Shown here: positions 1-9,549 of the stretch, in pieces
How the letters are laid out: the number at the start of each line of letters is the position of its first letter
Position numbering within the stretch: position 1 is the stretch's first letter
From: Agarivorans aestuarii
GTDB lineage: Bacteria; Pseudomonadota; Gammaproteobacteria; Enterobacterales; Celerinatantimonadaceae
Length of the DNA: 64,000 nucleotides
Assembly (NCBI RefSeq): GCF_019670125.1
Contig: NZ_AP023033.1
Location: 3,745,501 to 3,809,500, forward strand
Reading direction: 5' to 3'
Position numbers and translations under genes: made by a program
Notes under the pieces: generated by a model
Databases searched by the model: none
The model's input: only the letters and a program-made list of their open reading frames with translations
Told to the model about the DNA's origin: nothing

Positions 1-16
1 TGAATCAACAACAAAA

Positions 17-1450
17 CTAGTCGATTTGATTTTGACGAATAGACTTAATGATTTCCGAAGTTGAACAACCATCTTCGAAATTAAGCACTCGCACTTCACC
101 GCCATTGGCAATCACTTCTTGCCCACCAGCAATCTCTTCTGGCTTGTAATCGCCGCCTTTCACCAATAAGTCTGGCAATAAGTTAGCAATTAACCGCTGT
201 GGCGTATCTTCACTAAAATCAACCACCCAATCAACCGCACCTAAACCAGCAAGCACCGCCATACGGCGATCGACACTATTTACTGGGCGCCCTTCACCTT
301 TTAGGCGCTTTACAGAATCATCATTGTTTACTGCAACAATTAAACGGTCACCCAAAGTACGTGCGTGATTAAGGTAAGACACATGACCGGCATGCAAAAT
401 ATCGAAACAACCGTTGGTCATCACCACCGTTTCGCCGCGACGCTTAGCAGCCTCCAAAGCAAACTTAAGCTGTTGTTCACTTAGCACGCCAAAGCCAGTT
501 TCCTGCGAACCATATACTGCGTTGGCAAGCTCAATGGTAGACACCGTAGACGTACCTAGTTTTCCAACCACAATGCCTGCAGCGGCATTGGCTAAGGCAC
601 AAGCATCGTCTAAGCTCGAGCCAGCCGCTAGAGAGCTAGCTAAAGTAGAAATCACCGTATCACCAGCACCGGTTACATCGTAAACCTCTTGTGCTAGCGC
701 GGCTAAATGCAACTCTGGTTGGCCCTTACGGATAAGCGTCATACCGTGTTCACTGCGTGTCACTAGTAAAGCTTCTAGGTCTAACTGCTCGATTAGAGCT
801 TCACCTTTGCTAATAATTTCGTCTTCATCTTTACAGTGACCAACCACCGCTTCAAACTCAGAAAAGTTAGGCGTGAGCAAAGTTGCACCGCGATACTTAT
901 CAAAGGCACTGCCTTTTGGGTCAACCAATACAGGAACACCGGCATCGCGTGCCAGAGCAATTAAATCGCCAACTTGGTTTAATGCGCCTTTGTTGTAGTC
1001 AGATAAAATAACCACTTGATGTTGCTTCACCTGCTCAGCAAAGCTAGCGCTCAAGTCTTTACTATCTACTTCATGAAAATTTTCTTCAAAATCTAAACGA
1101 ATTAATTGCTGGTGACGGCTTAGTACCCGTAGCTTGGTAATTGTTGGGTAATCAGCAAACTTAGTAAATTGGCACTCTACACCAACCGCTGCCAACTTGT
1201 TTTCTAAGGCTATGCCTGCTTCGTCTTCGCCGCTCATACCTAATAACGTAGAGCCTGCGCCTAAGGCCACGGCGTTTAAGGCTACGTTAGCCGCGCCGCC
1301 AGGGCGTTCTTCAATTTGTTCAACTTTAACCACTGGAACCGGGGCTTCAGGCGAGATGCGTCCGGTAGGTCCATGCCAATAGCGGTCTAACATTACATCG
1401 CCAACTACTAACACCTTAGCTTGGGCAAACTCAGGGAGGGTTATTCTCAT
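17..1450 (-). CDS. hldE: Bifunctional D-beta-heptose 7-phosphate kinase / heptose 1-phosphate adenylyltransferase
   Basis: Cytoplasmic enzyme that makes ADP-heptose for the LPS inner core, by phosphorylating heptose 7-phosphate at C1 and, after GmhB, adenylylating heptose 1-phosphate. The 477-aa length is that of full HldE. Residues 1 to about 320 form a ribokinase/PfkB-type kinase with the signature DVTGAGDTV; residues about 340-477 form a cytidylyltransferase-like domain with [11 protein letters not shown] (HxGH nucleotide-binding motif). The ATG at 1450 is the natural start. It is divergent from the lipid A acyltransferase gene, so two envelope-LPS genes share a 118-bp control region. In E. 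coli hldE lies next to glnE, as here with one gene between. Confidence 0.97.
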   Translation of the reverse strand: MRITLPEFAQAKVLVVGDVMLDRYWHGPTGRISPEAPVPVVKVEQIEERPGGAANVALNAVALGAGSTLLGMSGEDEAGIALENKLAAVGVECQFTKFADYPTITKLRVLSRHQQLIRLDFEENFHEVDSKDLSASFAEQVKQHQVVILSDYNKGALNQVGDLIALARDAGVPVLVDPKGSAFDKYRGATLLTPNFSEFEAVVGHCKDEDEIISKGEALIEQLDLEALLVTRSEHGMTLIRKGQPELHLAALAQEVYDVTGAGDTVISTLASSLAAGSSLDDACALANAAAGIVVGKLGTSTVSTIELANAVYGSQETGFGVLSEQQLKFALEAAKRRGETVVMTNGCFDILHAGHVSYLNHARTLGDRLIVAVNNDDSVKRLKGEGRPVNSVDRRMAVLAGLGAVDWVVDFSEDTPQRLIANLLPDLLVKGGDYKPEEIAGGQEVIANGGEVRVLNFEDGCSTSEIIKSIRQNQID

Positions 1451-1568
1451 TGTTCACTCTCATCGAAAAATAATTATTAACAGTTTATCATAGTTAAACT
1501 TATGGTCTGCGGCATAATCTCTTGATATCCAGTAGACTTTACACATTATTACAGTGACAAAGTAAAAT

Positions 1569-2495
1569 ATGGCGAAAATTTCATCACCCAAGCTTAACGC
1601 ACAATCTTTTCACCCAAAGAACTGGGGGGCCTGGGTATTAATTGGCTTTATGTTCAGTATTAGTTTGCTGCCTTATCGCGTTCAGCATTACTTGGGTTTA
1701 GGCATTGGCCGCTTAGGCCGAGCATTGATGAAGTCACGTGTACATATTACCCGCCGCAATTTGGAAATTTGTTTTCCAGACAAAAGTGAAGCAGAGCGAG
1801 AGCAACTGGTTGAAGGCTGTTTTCGGCATTTAGGGCATTCGGTAGTGGATACCGCCAATGCTTGGTTTTGGCCACAATGGCGCTTTGAAAAACACTTTAA
1901 AGTAGAAGGCCTTGAACACCTTAAAAAAGCGCGTGAGCAACAAGGGGGGATTTTATTAGTAAGTGCCCACTTCTGGACCTTAGAAAGCCATGCTCGCGCT
2001 TATGGCACCTTGGATCCTGGTGTTGGGATCTACCGTCCTAACAAAAACTCGGTTTATGAGTACTATCAATATCACGGTCGCACTAAGTCTAATAAATACT
2101 TAGTAGATCGCACCGATGTGCGCGGCATGATTAAAGCGCTGCGCCAAGACAATGCGGTTTGGTATGCACCCGATCATGACTACGGTACCCATGCTGCGGT
2201 GTTTGTACCGTTTTTTGCTCAAGATAAAGCTGCCACTATTACCGGCACCGCCACCTTAGCTAAAGTGAAAAACGTGCAGGTATTGCCAACCTATGCACTA
2301 CGTAATGAAGATGGCTCAGGCTTTACCTTGGTTATTGAACCAGCCCTAGATAACTACCCGCAAGGTGATGATGAACAAGATGCCCACACCATAAACCAAG
2401 TGGTAGAAAAAGCCATTCTACGCGCGCCCGAGCAATATATGTGGATCCACCGCCGCTTTAAATCTCGCCCAGAAGGTGAACAAGGCATTTATTAA
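1569..2495 (+). CDS. Lipid A late acyltransferase (LpxL/LpxP/LpxM family)
   Basis: Inner-membrane acyltransferase of the HtrB/MsbB family that transfers a secondary acyl chain from acyl-ACP to Kdo2-lipid IVA. It has 308 aa, the usual length. A hydrophobic stretch at about residues 22-38 anchors it, and SAHFWTLE contains the H-x4-E catalytic motif, closer to the LpxL form (HFMSLE in E. coli) than to LpxM. The acyl chain and the exact paralogue (LpxL or LpxP) cannot be read from sequence, so no symbol is given. Its divergent neighbour hldE serves the same LPS pathway. A bidirectional hairpin follows the stop. Confidence 0.9.
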   Translation: MAKISSPKLNAQSFHPKNWGAWVLIGFMFSISLLPYRVQHYLGLGIGRLGRALMKSRVHITRRNLEICFPDKSEAEREQLVEGCFRHLGHSVVDTANAWFWPQWRFEKHFKVEGLEHLKKAREQQGGILLVSAHFWTLESHARAYGTLDPGVGIYRPNKNSVYEYYQYHGRTKSNKYLVDRTDVRGMIKALRQDNAVWYAPDHDYGTHAAVFVPFFAQDKAATITGTATLAKVKNVQVLPTYALRNEDGSGFTLVIEPALDNYPQGDDEQDAHTINQVVEKAILRAPEQYMWIHRRFKSRPEGEQGIY

Positions 2496-2500
2496 TAAAA

Positions 2501-2531
2501 AGGCGCTGACTTAAACTTAAAAGCAGCGCCT
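2501..2531. terminator. Bidirectional terminator between the acyltransferase gene and glnE
   Basis: The stem AGGCGCTG (2501-2508) pairs with CAGCGCCT (2524-2531). On the minus strand it is followed by a T-rich run (complement of 2494-2500), so it suits glnE best. On the plus strand only ATTCT follows. It lies between the convergent stops at 2495 and 2561. Confidence 0.7.
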
Positions 2532-2560
2532 ATTCTAAACCTTGAAACTGTTGTTTAGTA

Positions 2561-5422
2561 CTAAGTAAACAGCTGTTGCCAAGTATCGGTAACTACACTT
2601 AGATCTTGCTTAAACTCGGCTTTGTTGGCCAAACGTGGCAAACCTTGCAGACCACAGCGATGACACTCATCACGAATATCCAAATAGCTTTGGCTTAGCC
2701 CCTGCGCTTGTTCAGGCTTTAACAAATCAAGCTCGGCACAGCTTTCAAATATTCTTACGTTGTCAGTCCATTTACTTAACTGAGGGTACTCTTGGGTATG
2801 CAGTAATACTAAGTATTGAGCAATGAATTCAATGTCTACCATACCGCCAGGAGATTGCTTGAGATCCAGAACGTCTTCAGTTTCTCGGCTTAAATGCCCC
2901 TGCATTTTACTGCGCATCTCTTGTACTTGTTTGGCTAGCTCTGAAGCTTGGCGTGGTTGAGCTAAAATTTTATGGCGAACTTGGGCGAAACTCTCTGCGA
3001 GTTCTGCATCGCCATAAATCACTCTGGCACGCACAAGCGCTTGGTGCTCCCAGGTCCACGCTTCCTTCACTTGATATTGCTCAAAGGCTTCAATGGCGGA
3101 AACCAATAAACCAGAAGCACCAGAAGGGCGTAAGCGCATATCTAATTCATACAGTACACCTGAGGCGGTGCGTGTATTAAACAGATGCATAATTCGCTGT
3201 GCCAGCTTTAAATAAAACTGCTTACTGTCGATTTGCTTTGGGCCATTGGTATAGGTGCTACTATCGCTATTGTGCAAAAAGACTAAATCTAGATCGGAGC
3301 TATAACCAGTTTCGATGCCACCAATTTTGCCATAACCCACTACCGCAAAACCGCGTTGTTGTTCACCTAAATGCTCTGGGTAACCATGGCGCTCAACCAT
3401 CTGGCTCCAGGCTTGCTCAACCACCGCGTTTACTATTACTTCGGCTACCGCGGTTAGGTGATCGCTCACTTTCATTAGCGGCAATGCACCGGCAATATCG
3501 GCGGCAGTAATACGCAGCTGCTGAATTTGTTTGAACTGACGCAGCGCCTCCATTTGCTGTTCCATATCATCGGGCGGAATACGCAACATAAACTCACGGA
3601 GCTGCTGGGCGTAACTGTCTTCGCTGGCCGGGTTATACAGAAGCTTAGGATCAAGTAGTTCATCCAAAAGAATAGGAAAGCTCGCCAGCTTTTGCGCCAA
3701 CATGGCACTGCCTGCGCAAAGCCTTAATAGCTGCTGCAACGAAGCTGGGTTTTCGGCTAACAGCTCTAGGTAAGCGGTTCTTGATAGAATCCGCTCAAGC
3801 AATACCATTACCCGCGGCAATACCAAACTGGTTTGAGGATGCTCAAACAGCTGCTGTAATAAACTTGGCATCATCCGCTCTAGGGTTTGGCGACCGCGCT
3901 GACCAATTTGGCGCTTCTCTACGGCGTGCATAAAGTGATACATGGTCTCTACGCGAGCTTTTTGTTCTTCCTCGCTACAAACATGTTTGCTCATCAAGCT
4001 AGCGAGAGCTTCTCTATCGGCGCCGCAATGCCACAAATCATCATATTCTTGGCCTGCTTGATGCTCTTCTTGTTCCTCTTCACCAATGGCAGATTGGAAG
4101 CAGGCGTTTACCTGAGCAAGCCCTTGCTGCAATTGTTGGTAGAAGCTCTCCCAATTTTCATGACCCATTACCCAAGCAACGCGCTGTTGGTCACCGCTTG
4201 TATCTGGTAGGGTTTGAGTTTGCTGGTCGTCTATTTGCTGCAGAATGTTTTCCACTTGGCGTAGATACAAATAGTGTTCGCGCAGCATCTTGGTTTGAGC
4301 TTCACTCAACTCACCGTGCTCACTTAACTGCGACAAAGCCTGTAGTAGTGAACGGGTTTGTAGCACCGGCTCGCGCCCACCACGAATAAGCTGGAAGGTT
4401 TGTACAATAAACTCAATTTCACGAATGCCGCCTGAGCCCAGTTTGATATTATCGCGCAAGCCTTTGCGACGGATTTCAGAGTTAATCATAGCCTTCATCG
4501 AACGCAGTGCTTGAATAGCACTAAAGTCGATGTAGCGACGATAAACATAGGGCTTAAGCATGGCCTGAATATCTTGATCAAAGCGCAAGTCTTGGTTAAT
4601 AACTCGCGCCTTAACCATGGCGTAGCGCTCCCAATCTCGGCCATGATGCTGATAATAATCTTCAAAGGCCGCGTAACTAACGGCCAAGGGACCAGACTCA
4701 CCAAATGGTCGCAAGCGCATGTCTACCCGAAATACAAAGCCATCTACGGTGGTTTGATCAATCAGTTGAATAAGCCGCTGCCCCATGCGAATAAAGAACT
4801 GCTGATTGGCAACACTACGGCGGCCACCTTGGGTTTCTCCGTTCTCGGGAAAACAAAAAATCAAATCGATATCGGAAGAAAAGTTAAGCTCACGCCCGCC
4901 TAACTTGCCCATGCCAATCACCACTAAAGGCTGGGCATTACCCTCGGCATCACTGGGAGTACCAGACTCACTACAGCAACGCTTATACAACCATTGATTA
5001 GCACAATCTACGCTGCTATCAGCCACTGCTGAAACTTGCGCAAAGCTGTCAGTTACCGCTTGCTTAAGTAATAAATCGCGCCAAGCAATAAGCACCATTT
5101 GCATACGGCGAAACTGGCGCAATACCTTTTTAGCGCCGTCATCAGTAATTTGCTCAGCTAACTCGGCACTTAGCTGCTCACGCATTTGCTGTTCGTTTAA
5201 GGGCTGGGCTAATAGTTGTTGCTGCCAAATATCCGCTAATAAACTCGGCTGGCAAATGCAACTGCGAGCAATAAAATCGCTCAAAGCAAAAGCGGTTTTA
5301 CTCTGTAATTGTTGCTGTGGGTCTAGCTGTTCTAATAAATTAGGTGCTAACTCAATGAGGCGCTCCCAAGATTGCTCAGCAATAGTAGATAGCTCGCTAG
5401 GGACAGGAAGAGTACTTGGCAT
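2561..5422 (-). CDS. glnE: Bifunctional glutamine synthetase adenylyltransferase / deadenylase
   Basis: Nitrogen-control enzyme that adenylylates glutamine synthetase and removes the AMP, under control of PII and glutamine. It has 953 aa, the usual length. Two nucleotidyltransferase domains are visible. The N-terminal one has GRELNFSSDIDLIF (around residue 175) and acts as deadenylase in the family. The C-terminal one has GYSSDLDLVFLH (around residue 700) and acts as adenylylase. Both keep the D-x-D metal ligands, so both activities should be intact. It is a single gene with its own terminator. Confidence 0.97.
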   Translation of the reverse strand: MPSTLPVPSELSTIAEQSWERLIELAPNLLEQLDPQQQLQSKTAFALSDFIARSCICQPSLLADIWQQQLLAQPLNEQQMREQLSAELAEQITDDGAKKVLRQFRRMQMVLIAWRDLLLKQAVTDSFAQVSAVADSSVDCANQWLYKRCCSESGTPSDAEGNAQPLVVIGMGKLGGRELNFSSDIDLIFCFPENGETQGGRRSVANQQFFIRMGQRLIQLIDQTTVDGFVFRVDMRLRPFGESGPLAVSYAAFEDYYQHHGRDWERYAMVKARVINQDLRFDQDIQAMLKPYVYRRYIDFSAIQALRSMKAMINSEIRRKGLRDNIKLGSGGIREIEFIVQTFQLIRGGREPVLQTRSLLQALSQLSEHGELSEAQTKMLREHYLYLRQVENILQQIDDQQTQTLPDTSGDQQRVAWVMGHENWESFYQQLQQGLAQVNACFQSAIGEEEQEEHQAGQEYDDLWHCGADREALASLMSKHVCSEEEQKARVETMYHFMHAVEKRQIGQRGRQTLERMMPSLLQQLFEHPQTSLVLPRVMVLLERILSRTAYLELLAENPASLQQLLRLCAGSAMLAQKLASFPILLDELLDPKLLYNPASEDSYAQQLREFMLRIPPDDMEQQMEALRQFKQIQQLRITAADIAGALPLMKVSDHLTAVAEVIVNAVVEQAWSQMVERHGYPEHLGEQQRGFAVVGYGKIGGIETGYSSDLDLVFLHNSDSSTYTNGPKQIDSKQFYLKLAQRIMHLFNTRTASGVLYELDMRLRPSGASGLLVSAIEAFEQYQVKEAWTWEHQALVRARVIYGDAELAESFAQVRHKILAQPRQASELAKQVQEMRSKMQGHLSRETEDVLDLKQSPGGMVDIEFIAQYLVLLHTQEYPQLSKWTDNVRIFESCAELDLLKPEQAQGLSQSYLDIRDECHRCGLQGLPRLANKAEFKQDLSVVTDTWQQLFT

Positions 5423-5647
5423 GATGAAGAAAACCCGAATCCAAAATTTGGCTTAATATCATCATGATTCATGCTTGAGTACAAGCCAGATCGCAGGGAG
5501 TGTAAGCCATATCAAACTGCCACCTAAGCTTCGCCGCAGATCCAAGCAAAAATCTGATTCGACAGCCATTTTTAGTGATGCCCAGCGGTTGTTAGACAAA
5601 ACTGGCGTATAGTAAAATTAGCGCTAGTTACCATTCGGAATTCATCA

Positions 5648-6394
5648 ATGAAAACACACGTCAATGCCTTTGACCTAGTGATGCTTCTACTGTCACTAAT
5701 CGCCATTGTGATTGTAAGTAGCTTGCTGTTCTATCCTGCAGACTCTCAGCTCCGCGCCTTACTGATTAACCTTGATACGCTTATTTGCGTGGTGTTTATA
5801 GCACATTTCTTGGTAAGCGCTATACGCAGCAAATCCCCGCTCAGCTATTGCAAACACCATTGGATAGATTTAGTGGCGAGCATCCCCATGGTTGAGGCTT
5901 TACGTTTATTACGCTTCTTCCACGCGATAAAACTGATAAAAGCCATAAGTGAACAGCGCCACCTGTTAGCAAGCTTAAAACATCGGCGGGTAGAATCGGC
6001 CGCAGCCACTGTGTTGTTCACTCTACTAGTGATTATTTTATTGGGTTCCATTGGCATATTACTGGCCGAACAAGACCAAGCTGGCAGCCAAATAAGTAGT
6101 GCGGGTGAAGCGCTATGGTGGGCGGTTGTAACTATCTCTACTGTTGGTTACGGTGACTTTGTACCAGTCACCGATGCTGGTCGCATAATAGCCGGCGTCA
6201 TGATACTCACTGGCGTCGGTTTTTTTGGTGCCATATCCGGTTTAATGTCTACGGTGTTGCTGCGCGGAAAGTCTCAACCTGAACATCAAATAGAACAACT
6301 ATTGTTAGAGCAGCAGCAAGAACAACAACTTATAAAGCAGCAGCTTAATCAAATCCAACAACAACTGGATGAACTGGTAACTAAGAACAAATAA
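5648..6394 (+). CDS. Six-transmembrane (Kv-like) potassium channel
   Basis: Inner-membrane K+ channel of 248 aa. Helical segments occupy roughly residues 10-30, 38-58 and 70-90, followed by a charged stretch, then a pore domain with the selectivity filter TVGYGD at about residue 173 and a last helix. The S4-like segment (ALRLLRFFHAIKLIKAI) carries regularly spaced Arg/Lys, as in voltage-sensing channels. The tail, from about residue 210, is a Gln-rich coiled coil that probably tetramerises. The substrate is clear from the filter; gating is inferred. It stands alone between glnE and ydcF-like genes. Confidence 0.88.
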   Translation: MKTHVNAFDLVMLLLSLIAIVIVSSLLFYPADSQLRALLINLDTLICVVFIAHFLVSAIRSKSPLSYCKHHWIDLVASIPMVEALRLLRFFHAIKLIKAISEQRHLLASLKHRRVESAAATVLFTLLVIILLGSIGILLAEQDQAGSQISSAGEALWWAVVTISTVGYGDFVPVTDAGRIIAGVMILTGVGFFGAISGLMSTVLLRGKSQPEHQIEQLLLEQQQEQQLIKQQLNQIQQQLDELVTKNK

Positions 6395-6407
6395 CAAGGA
6401 GTATGGT

Positions 6408-7181
6408 TTAGTTACTACGTAACTTAAGCCAGGCCATGGCCAACGCTTCATAAGCAGCGGTATCGGCTTTACCAATATGGCTCAGCCGCGGTATAAAGCT
6501 TTGCCAAGTACTATCGGCATGCCAATTTTTCACCTGATAGTAGGTGGGTGCAGCGGTAGGGTGAAGCCCATTCATTGTAAACAGCAGCATCGCTCGTGGC
6601 ATATGAGAGGCTTGTGTGATTAGAGTGAGCTTGGTATTTGGGTAAAGCCTAGCAATGTTGGCCGCCTCTTCAGCGGTATCTTTAAGCTGATAGCTACGAA
6701 TCAGTCGCGATTCAGGCACTCCTAGAGATAATGCCAGCTTGGCAAGCATATCAGCATGTTGTACTCCGCTGCCTTCGTTGTCGCCACCAGACAATAAGAT
6801 CTTAGCCTGTGGTTGTTGACGCCATAAACGCACCGCTTCGGCAACTTTTATCGCACCACAAGGCAAAACTTGACTAGTAATTGGCTGATTCTCATCTTGA
6901 TAATGTAAGCAGCCTAGTACCACTATCATTTGGGTATCGGGGGGAAGAGTATGTAAGCCGTTGTATTGCTTCTCCCAATGGTAGATAAGTGCACCACTTA
7001 CCGGATATAAGCTTAAACAAAACGTCAACAACAAACTAATTATGGCGCAGCTGCGGGCTAGAAGTTTATGACCTCGCAGTCCAAAAAAGAGAGCCAGTAA
7101 CATAAGCAGCCAAAGTGAGGTACTGGGCATAGCCAATACGGTGAGCAGTTTTTTTAAGGCAAAACCGTCCACGTTTACCAA
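6408..7181 (-). CDS. YdcF/SanA/ElyC-like DUF218 membrane protein
   Basis: DUF218 protein of 257 aa with two N-terminal membrane helices (about residues 8-28 and 35-58) and a periplasmic domain with the family signatures MIVVLG, LLSGG and TLITQASHMPRAM. ElyC and SanA in E. coli affect envelope and peptidoglycan integrity; the enzymatic role is unknown. The first in-frame start is TTG at 7181, overlapping the stop of the upstream CYTH-CHAD gene by 7 bp, so translation is probably coupled. A GTG three codons later is the alternative start. Confidence 0.85.
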   Translation of the reverse strand: MVNVDGFALKKLLTVLAMPSTSLWLLMLLALFFGLRGHKLLARSCAIISLLLTFCLSLYPVSGALIYHWEKQYNGLHTLPPDTQMIVVLGCLHYQDENQPITSQVLPCGAIKVAEAVRLWRQQPQAKILLSGGDNEGSGVQHADMLAKLALSLGVPESRLIRSYQLKDTAEEAANIARLYPNTKLTLITQASHMPRAMLLFTMNGLHPTAAPTYYQVKNWHADSTWQSFIPRLSHIGKADTAAYEALAMAWLKLRSN

Positions 7182-8662
7182 TACACCGCTTGTTGTAAAG
7201 CTTGCTGGCGAGAAAACTCGAGGGCATCCAGTAAGGAACGCTCTTTACGACGCACCCACTTTTCAATGGCCTGCTGCAACTCAGCATCTTGCTCTGGCAT
7301 TAGCTCGCGCAGTGGTTTAAACAAACTCAGCTCTTCAATACCCGATAGAATATCAACCCAAGGCAACCTAAAGTCTTGACGAAGCTCCTGGTCAAACAGC
7401 TCGCCAACACACATACCCACCAGTAAATTACGACGTAGTTTAGTGGCTTGTTTCATGTAAGCATTACAATCGAGTTGCGGCTCGGCCAAGGGAGAACGCT
7501 GCAGATTATCCCAACTGGTTTGCAACATGATGGTGGCGATATCCTGAATATTCTCTTGCTGCAAAGATTGACGATGCTGCCACTTAGCCTGATATAACCA
7601 ACGGGTAATCTTTAGCATCAAGCTACAATAACGGGCACTGTGCATCAGTTGGTAAACATCGTCGGGTTGAGGCAAATCGAGCTGACGCTGTTGAAGGGTC
7701 TTCAGTAAAGAGCGCTGCTGCGGCAATTTTTTAATTAAGGCGCCACGTTCAGCGGTAAGTTTATTTAAGCTAGCGGCCTGGGTTAGCCAAGCAAACTGTT
7801 GGCGCAACCAGCGTAACTCATTAATCCATGAGCACTCCACTAAATCACGCTCACTAAACATTTTGCAAGCCTGATACAACATTTGCACAGCCAAAGATAC
7901 TTGTTCTAATGCGGCAAAACTGCGCTGCTCTACAAATAGCTGTTCATGATATTGCCAATGCTCTAAAGCACCTGCAAAGATACGGCTTAGGCACTCACTG
8001 CTACTCTCGGCGTCACTCAACTTAACCGCCGTTAAGCTTTTTACTTGCTGCGCATAAGCGGTGGCCAGCATATAGCCGCGCTGGGCCTTGCTAATGTTGG
8101 CCAGGCGCAAGCTTTCAATAGTGGCAATCTCGCTGGCTAATTCAAATAGTTGGCTAATGTCGCCTTTCACAAACTCAAGCTCAATTTCACAGATTGCTTC
8201 ATGCTCGCTGCCCGCCGTAAGCGAACCTTGGTCGAATGCTACTTCTATTAAGGTATCGTTAGGAAGGTCAACTAACCAAGTTTGCCTATCGAAGGTGGTG
8301 GTAAATAAAGGATTTAACTGATTATTGAGGCTGGCGAGATCGGCACCGGCTGGCCACTCAACCTCTTCAAACAAGGCTAAGTGAGGCTGACTAGATTGAA
8401 GTACACAATTGTATTCGGGCCGCTGATGCAAGCCGCCCACACTAAGGCCATCAGTTTTAATGGTTTGAACGTTATCACCATCGCCACTGCGAATACGTAG
8501 GCCCATGCCCCAACGCATCAGTTGGCGGTCATCAGTATCAAAATAAACACTGGTGAGGGTTTTCACTTCGGTTTGCAGCACACTATACTGATTGAGCCGA
8601 GCCAATAACACCGACGCGCATTGAGGTGTAGCTAAGAGCTTGATTTCAATTTCATTGTTCAT
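7175..8662 (-). CDS. CYTH-CHAD inorganic triphosphatase (YgiF-like)
   Basis: Cytoplasmic triphosphate hydrolase of 495 aa. The N-terminal CYTH domain (residues 2 to about 200) begins with EIEIK, the ExExK motif that binds triphosphate and metal, and continues with alternating charged strands of the triphosphate tunnel. The C-terminal half is a helical His-rich CHAD domain, which in other proteins binds polyphosphate. E. coli YgiF is the characterised relative and also neighbours glnE. The gene is divergent from the phosphate uptake pair, in keeping with phosphate metabolism. Confidence 0.9.
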   Translation of the reverse strand: MNNEIEIKLLATPQCASVLLARLNQYSVLQTEVKTLTSVYFDTDDRQLMRWGMGLRIRSGDGDNVQTIKTDGLSVGGLHQRPEYNCVLQSSQPHLALFEEVEWPAGADLASLNNQLNPLFTTTFDRQTWLVDLPNDTLIEVAFDQGSLTAGSEHEAICEIELEFVKGDISQLFELASEIATIESLRLANISKAQRGYMLATAYAQQVKSLTAVKLSDAESSSECLSRIFAGALEHWQYHEQLFVEQRSFAALEQVSLAVQMLYQACKMFSERDLVECSWINELRWLRQQFAWLTQAASLNKLTAERGALIKKLPQQRSLLKTLQQRQLDLPQPDDVYQLMHSARYCSLMLKITRWLYQAKWQHRQSLQQENIQDIATIMLQTSWDNLQRSPLAEPQLDCNAYMKQATKLRRNLLVGMCVGELFDQELRQDFRLPWVDILSGIEELSLFKPLRELMPEQDAELQQAIEKWVRRKERSLLDALEFSRQQALQQAVYW

Positions 8663-8845
8663 GGTTTATCCATGTAGGCTGATGCAGCGACCTGCTCCCT
8701 CTGTTCAGTTTTCATACAAAACCTTTGATTCAGCTCAAGTAAAAAGCAACAATTTGTAAGATAAATGCTTGCACTTAAGCTCCGCTACGTTACCATGCGC
8801 CTCGCAAAAAATATATCCTTTGCATAGCTAATTGGAACACAGATT

Positions 8846-9523
8846 ATGTCCGGAAATACAATTCTAGGTTTGTTCGCCAAGTCGCCAATTAAACCTCTAG
8901 AAGAGCATATAAACGTAGTACACGAATGCTGTGAAGGTCTTGTACCTTTTTTTGAAGCAGTACTAAGTAAAGATTGGAAAACTGCGGCAAAGCGTCGTAG
9001 AGACATTTCAAACTTAGAAAAAGAAGCTGATCGCATGAAGCGTGAAATTCGCTTGAATCTACCAGGTGGTATTTTCATGCCGGTTGAACGTTCAGACGTA
9101 CTCGAACTGCTTACTCACCAAGATAGAATTGCTAACAATGCAAAAGACATTTCAGGCCGCATGTTAGGGCGAAAGATGGAGTTACCTCCCAAGCTTGCAG
9201 AAATGTTTATGACTTACTTAGCTCGTTGTTTAGATGCAACAGGTAAGGCTAAAGAAGTTATCAACGAACTAGAAGATCTACTGGAAACTGGCTTTAAAGG
9301 CCGTGAAGTAGACCTAGTGAAAAAAATGGTACACGAACTCGACATCATCGAGGACGATACCGACGCACAGCAAATCAAAATTCGTCGAAAATTACAAAAG
9401 CTAGAGAAAAAACTAGATCCTATCGACGCAATGTTCCTTTATTTCATCATTGAAGCTATCGGCGAACTGGCCGACCAAGCGCAGCGTGTTGGCGCTCGCT
9501 TAGAACTGATGATCTATCGCTAA
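8846..9523 (+). CDS. DUF47 / PhoU-like phosphate transport accessory protein (TIGR00153 type)
   Basis: All-helical PhoU-like protein of 225 aa, cytoplasmic, with no membrane segment. The family is nearly always encoded next to a Pit phosphate transporter and is thought to regulate it; the mechanism is not settled. Sequence features are long amphipathic helices rich in Glu/Lys and the segment KSPIKPLEEHINVVHECCEG near the N-terminus. The gene ends 26 bp before pit, so the two form an operon. Confidence 0.9.
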   Translation: MSGNTILGLFAKSPIKPLEEHINVVHECCEGLVPFFEAVLSKDWKTAAKRRRDISNLEKEADRMKREIRLNLPGGIFMPVERSDVLELLTHQDRIANNAKDISGRMLGRKMELPPKLAEMFMTYLARCLDATGKAKEVINELEDLLETGFKGREVDLVKKMVHELDIIEDDTDAQQIKIRRKLQKLEKKLDPIDAMFLYFIIEAIGELADQAQRVGARLELMIYR

Positions 9524-9549
9524 ACAAAGAAAATACTTAGGTAACTCCA

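Noticed and set aside
3199-4903. Several plus-strand open frames of about 60-130 codons within glnE
   Set aside because: They are antisense shadows of a highly conserved gene and have no ribosome sites or family resemblance.
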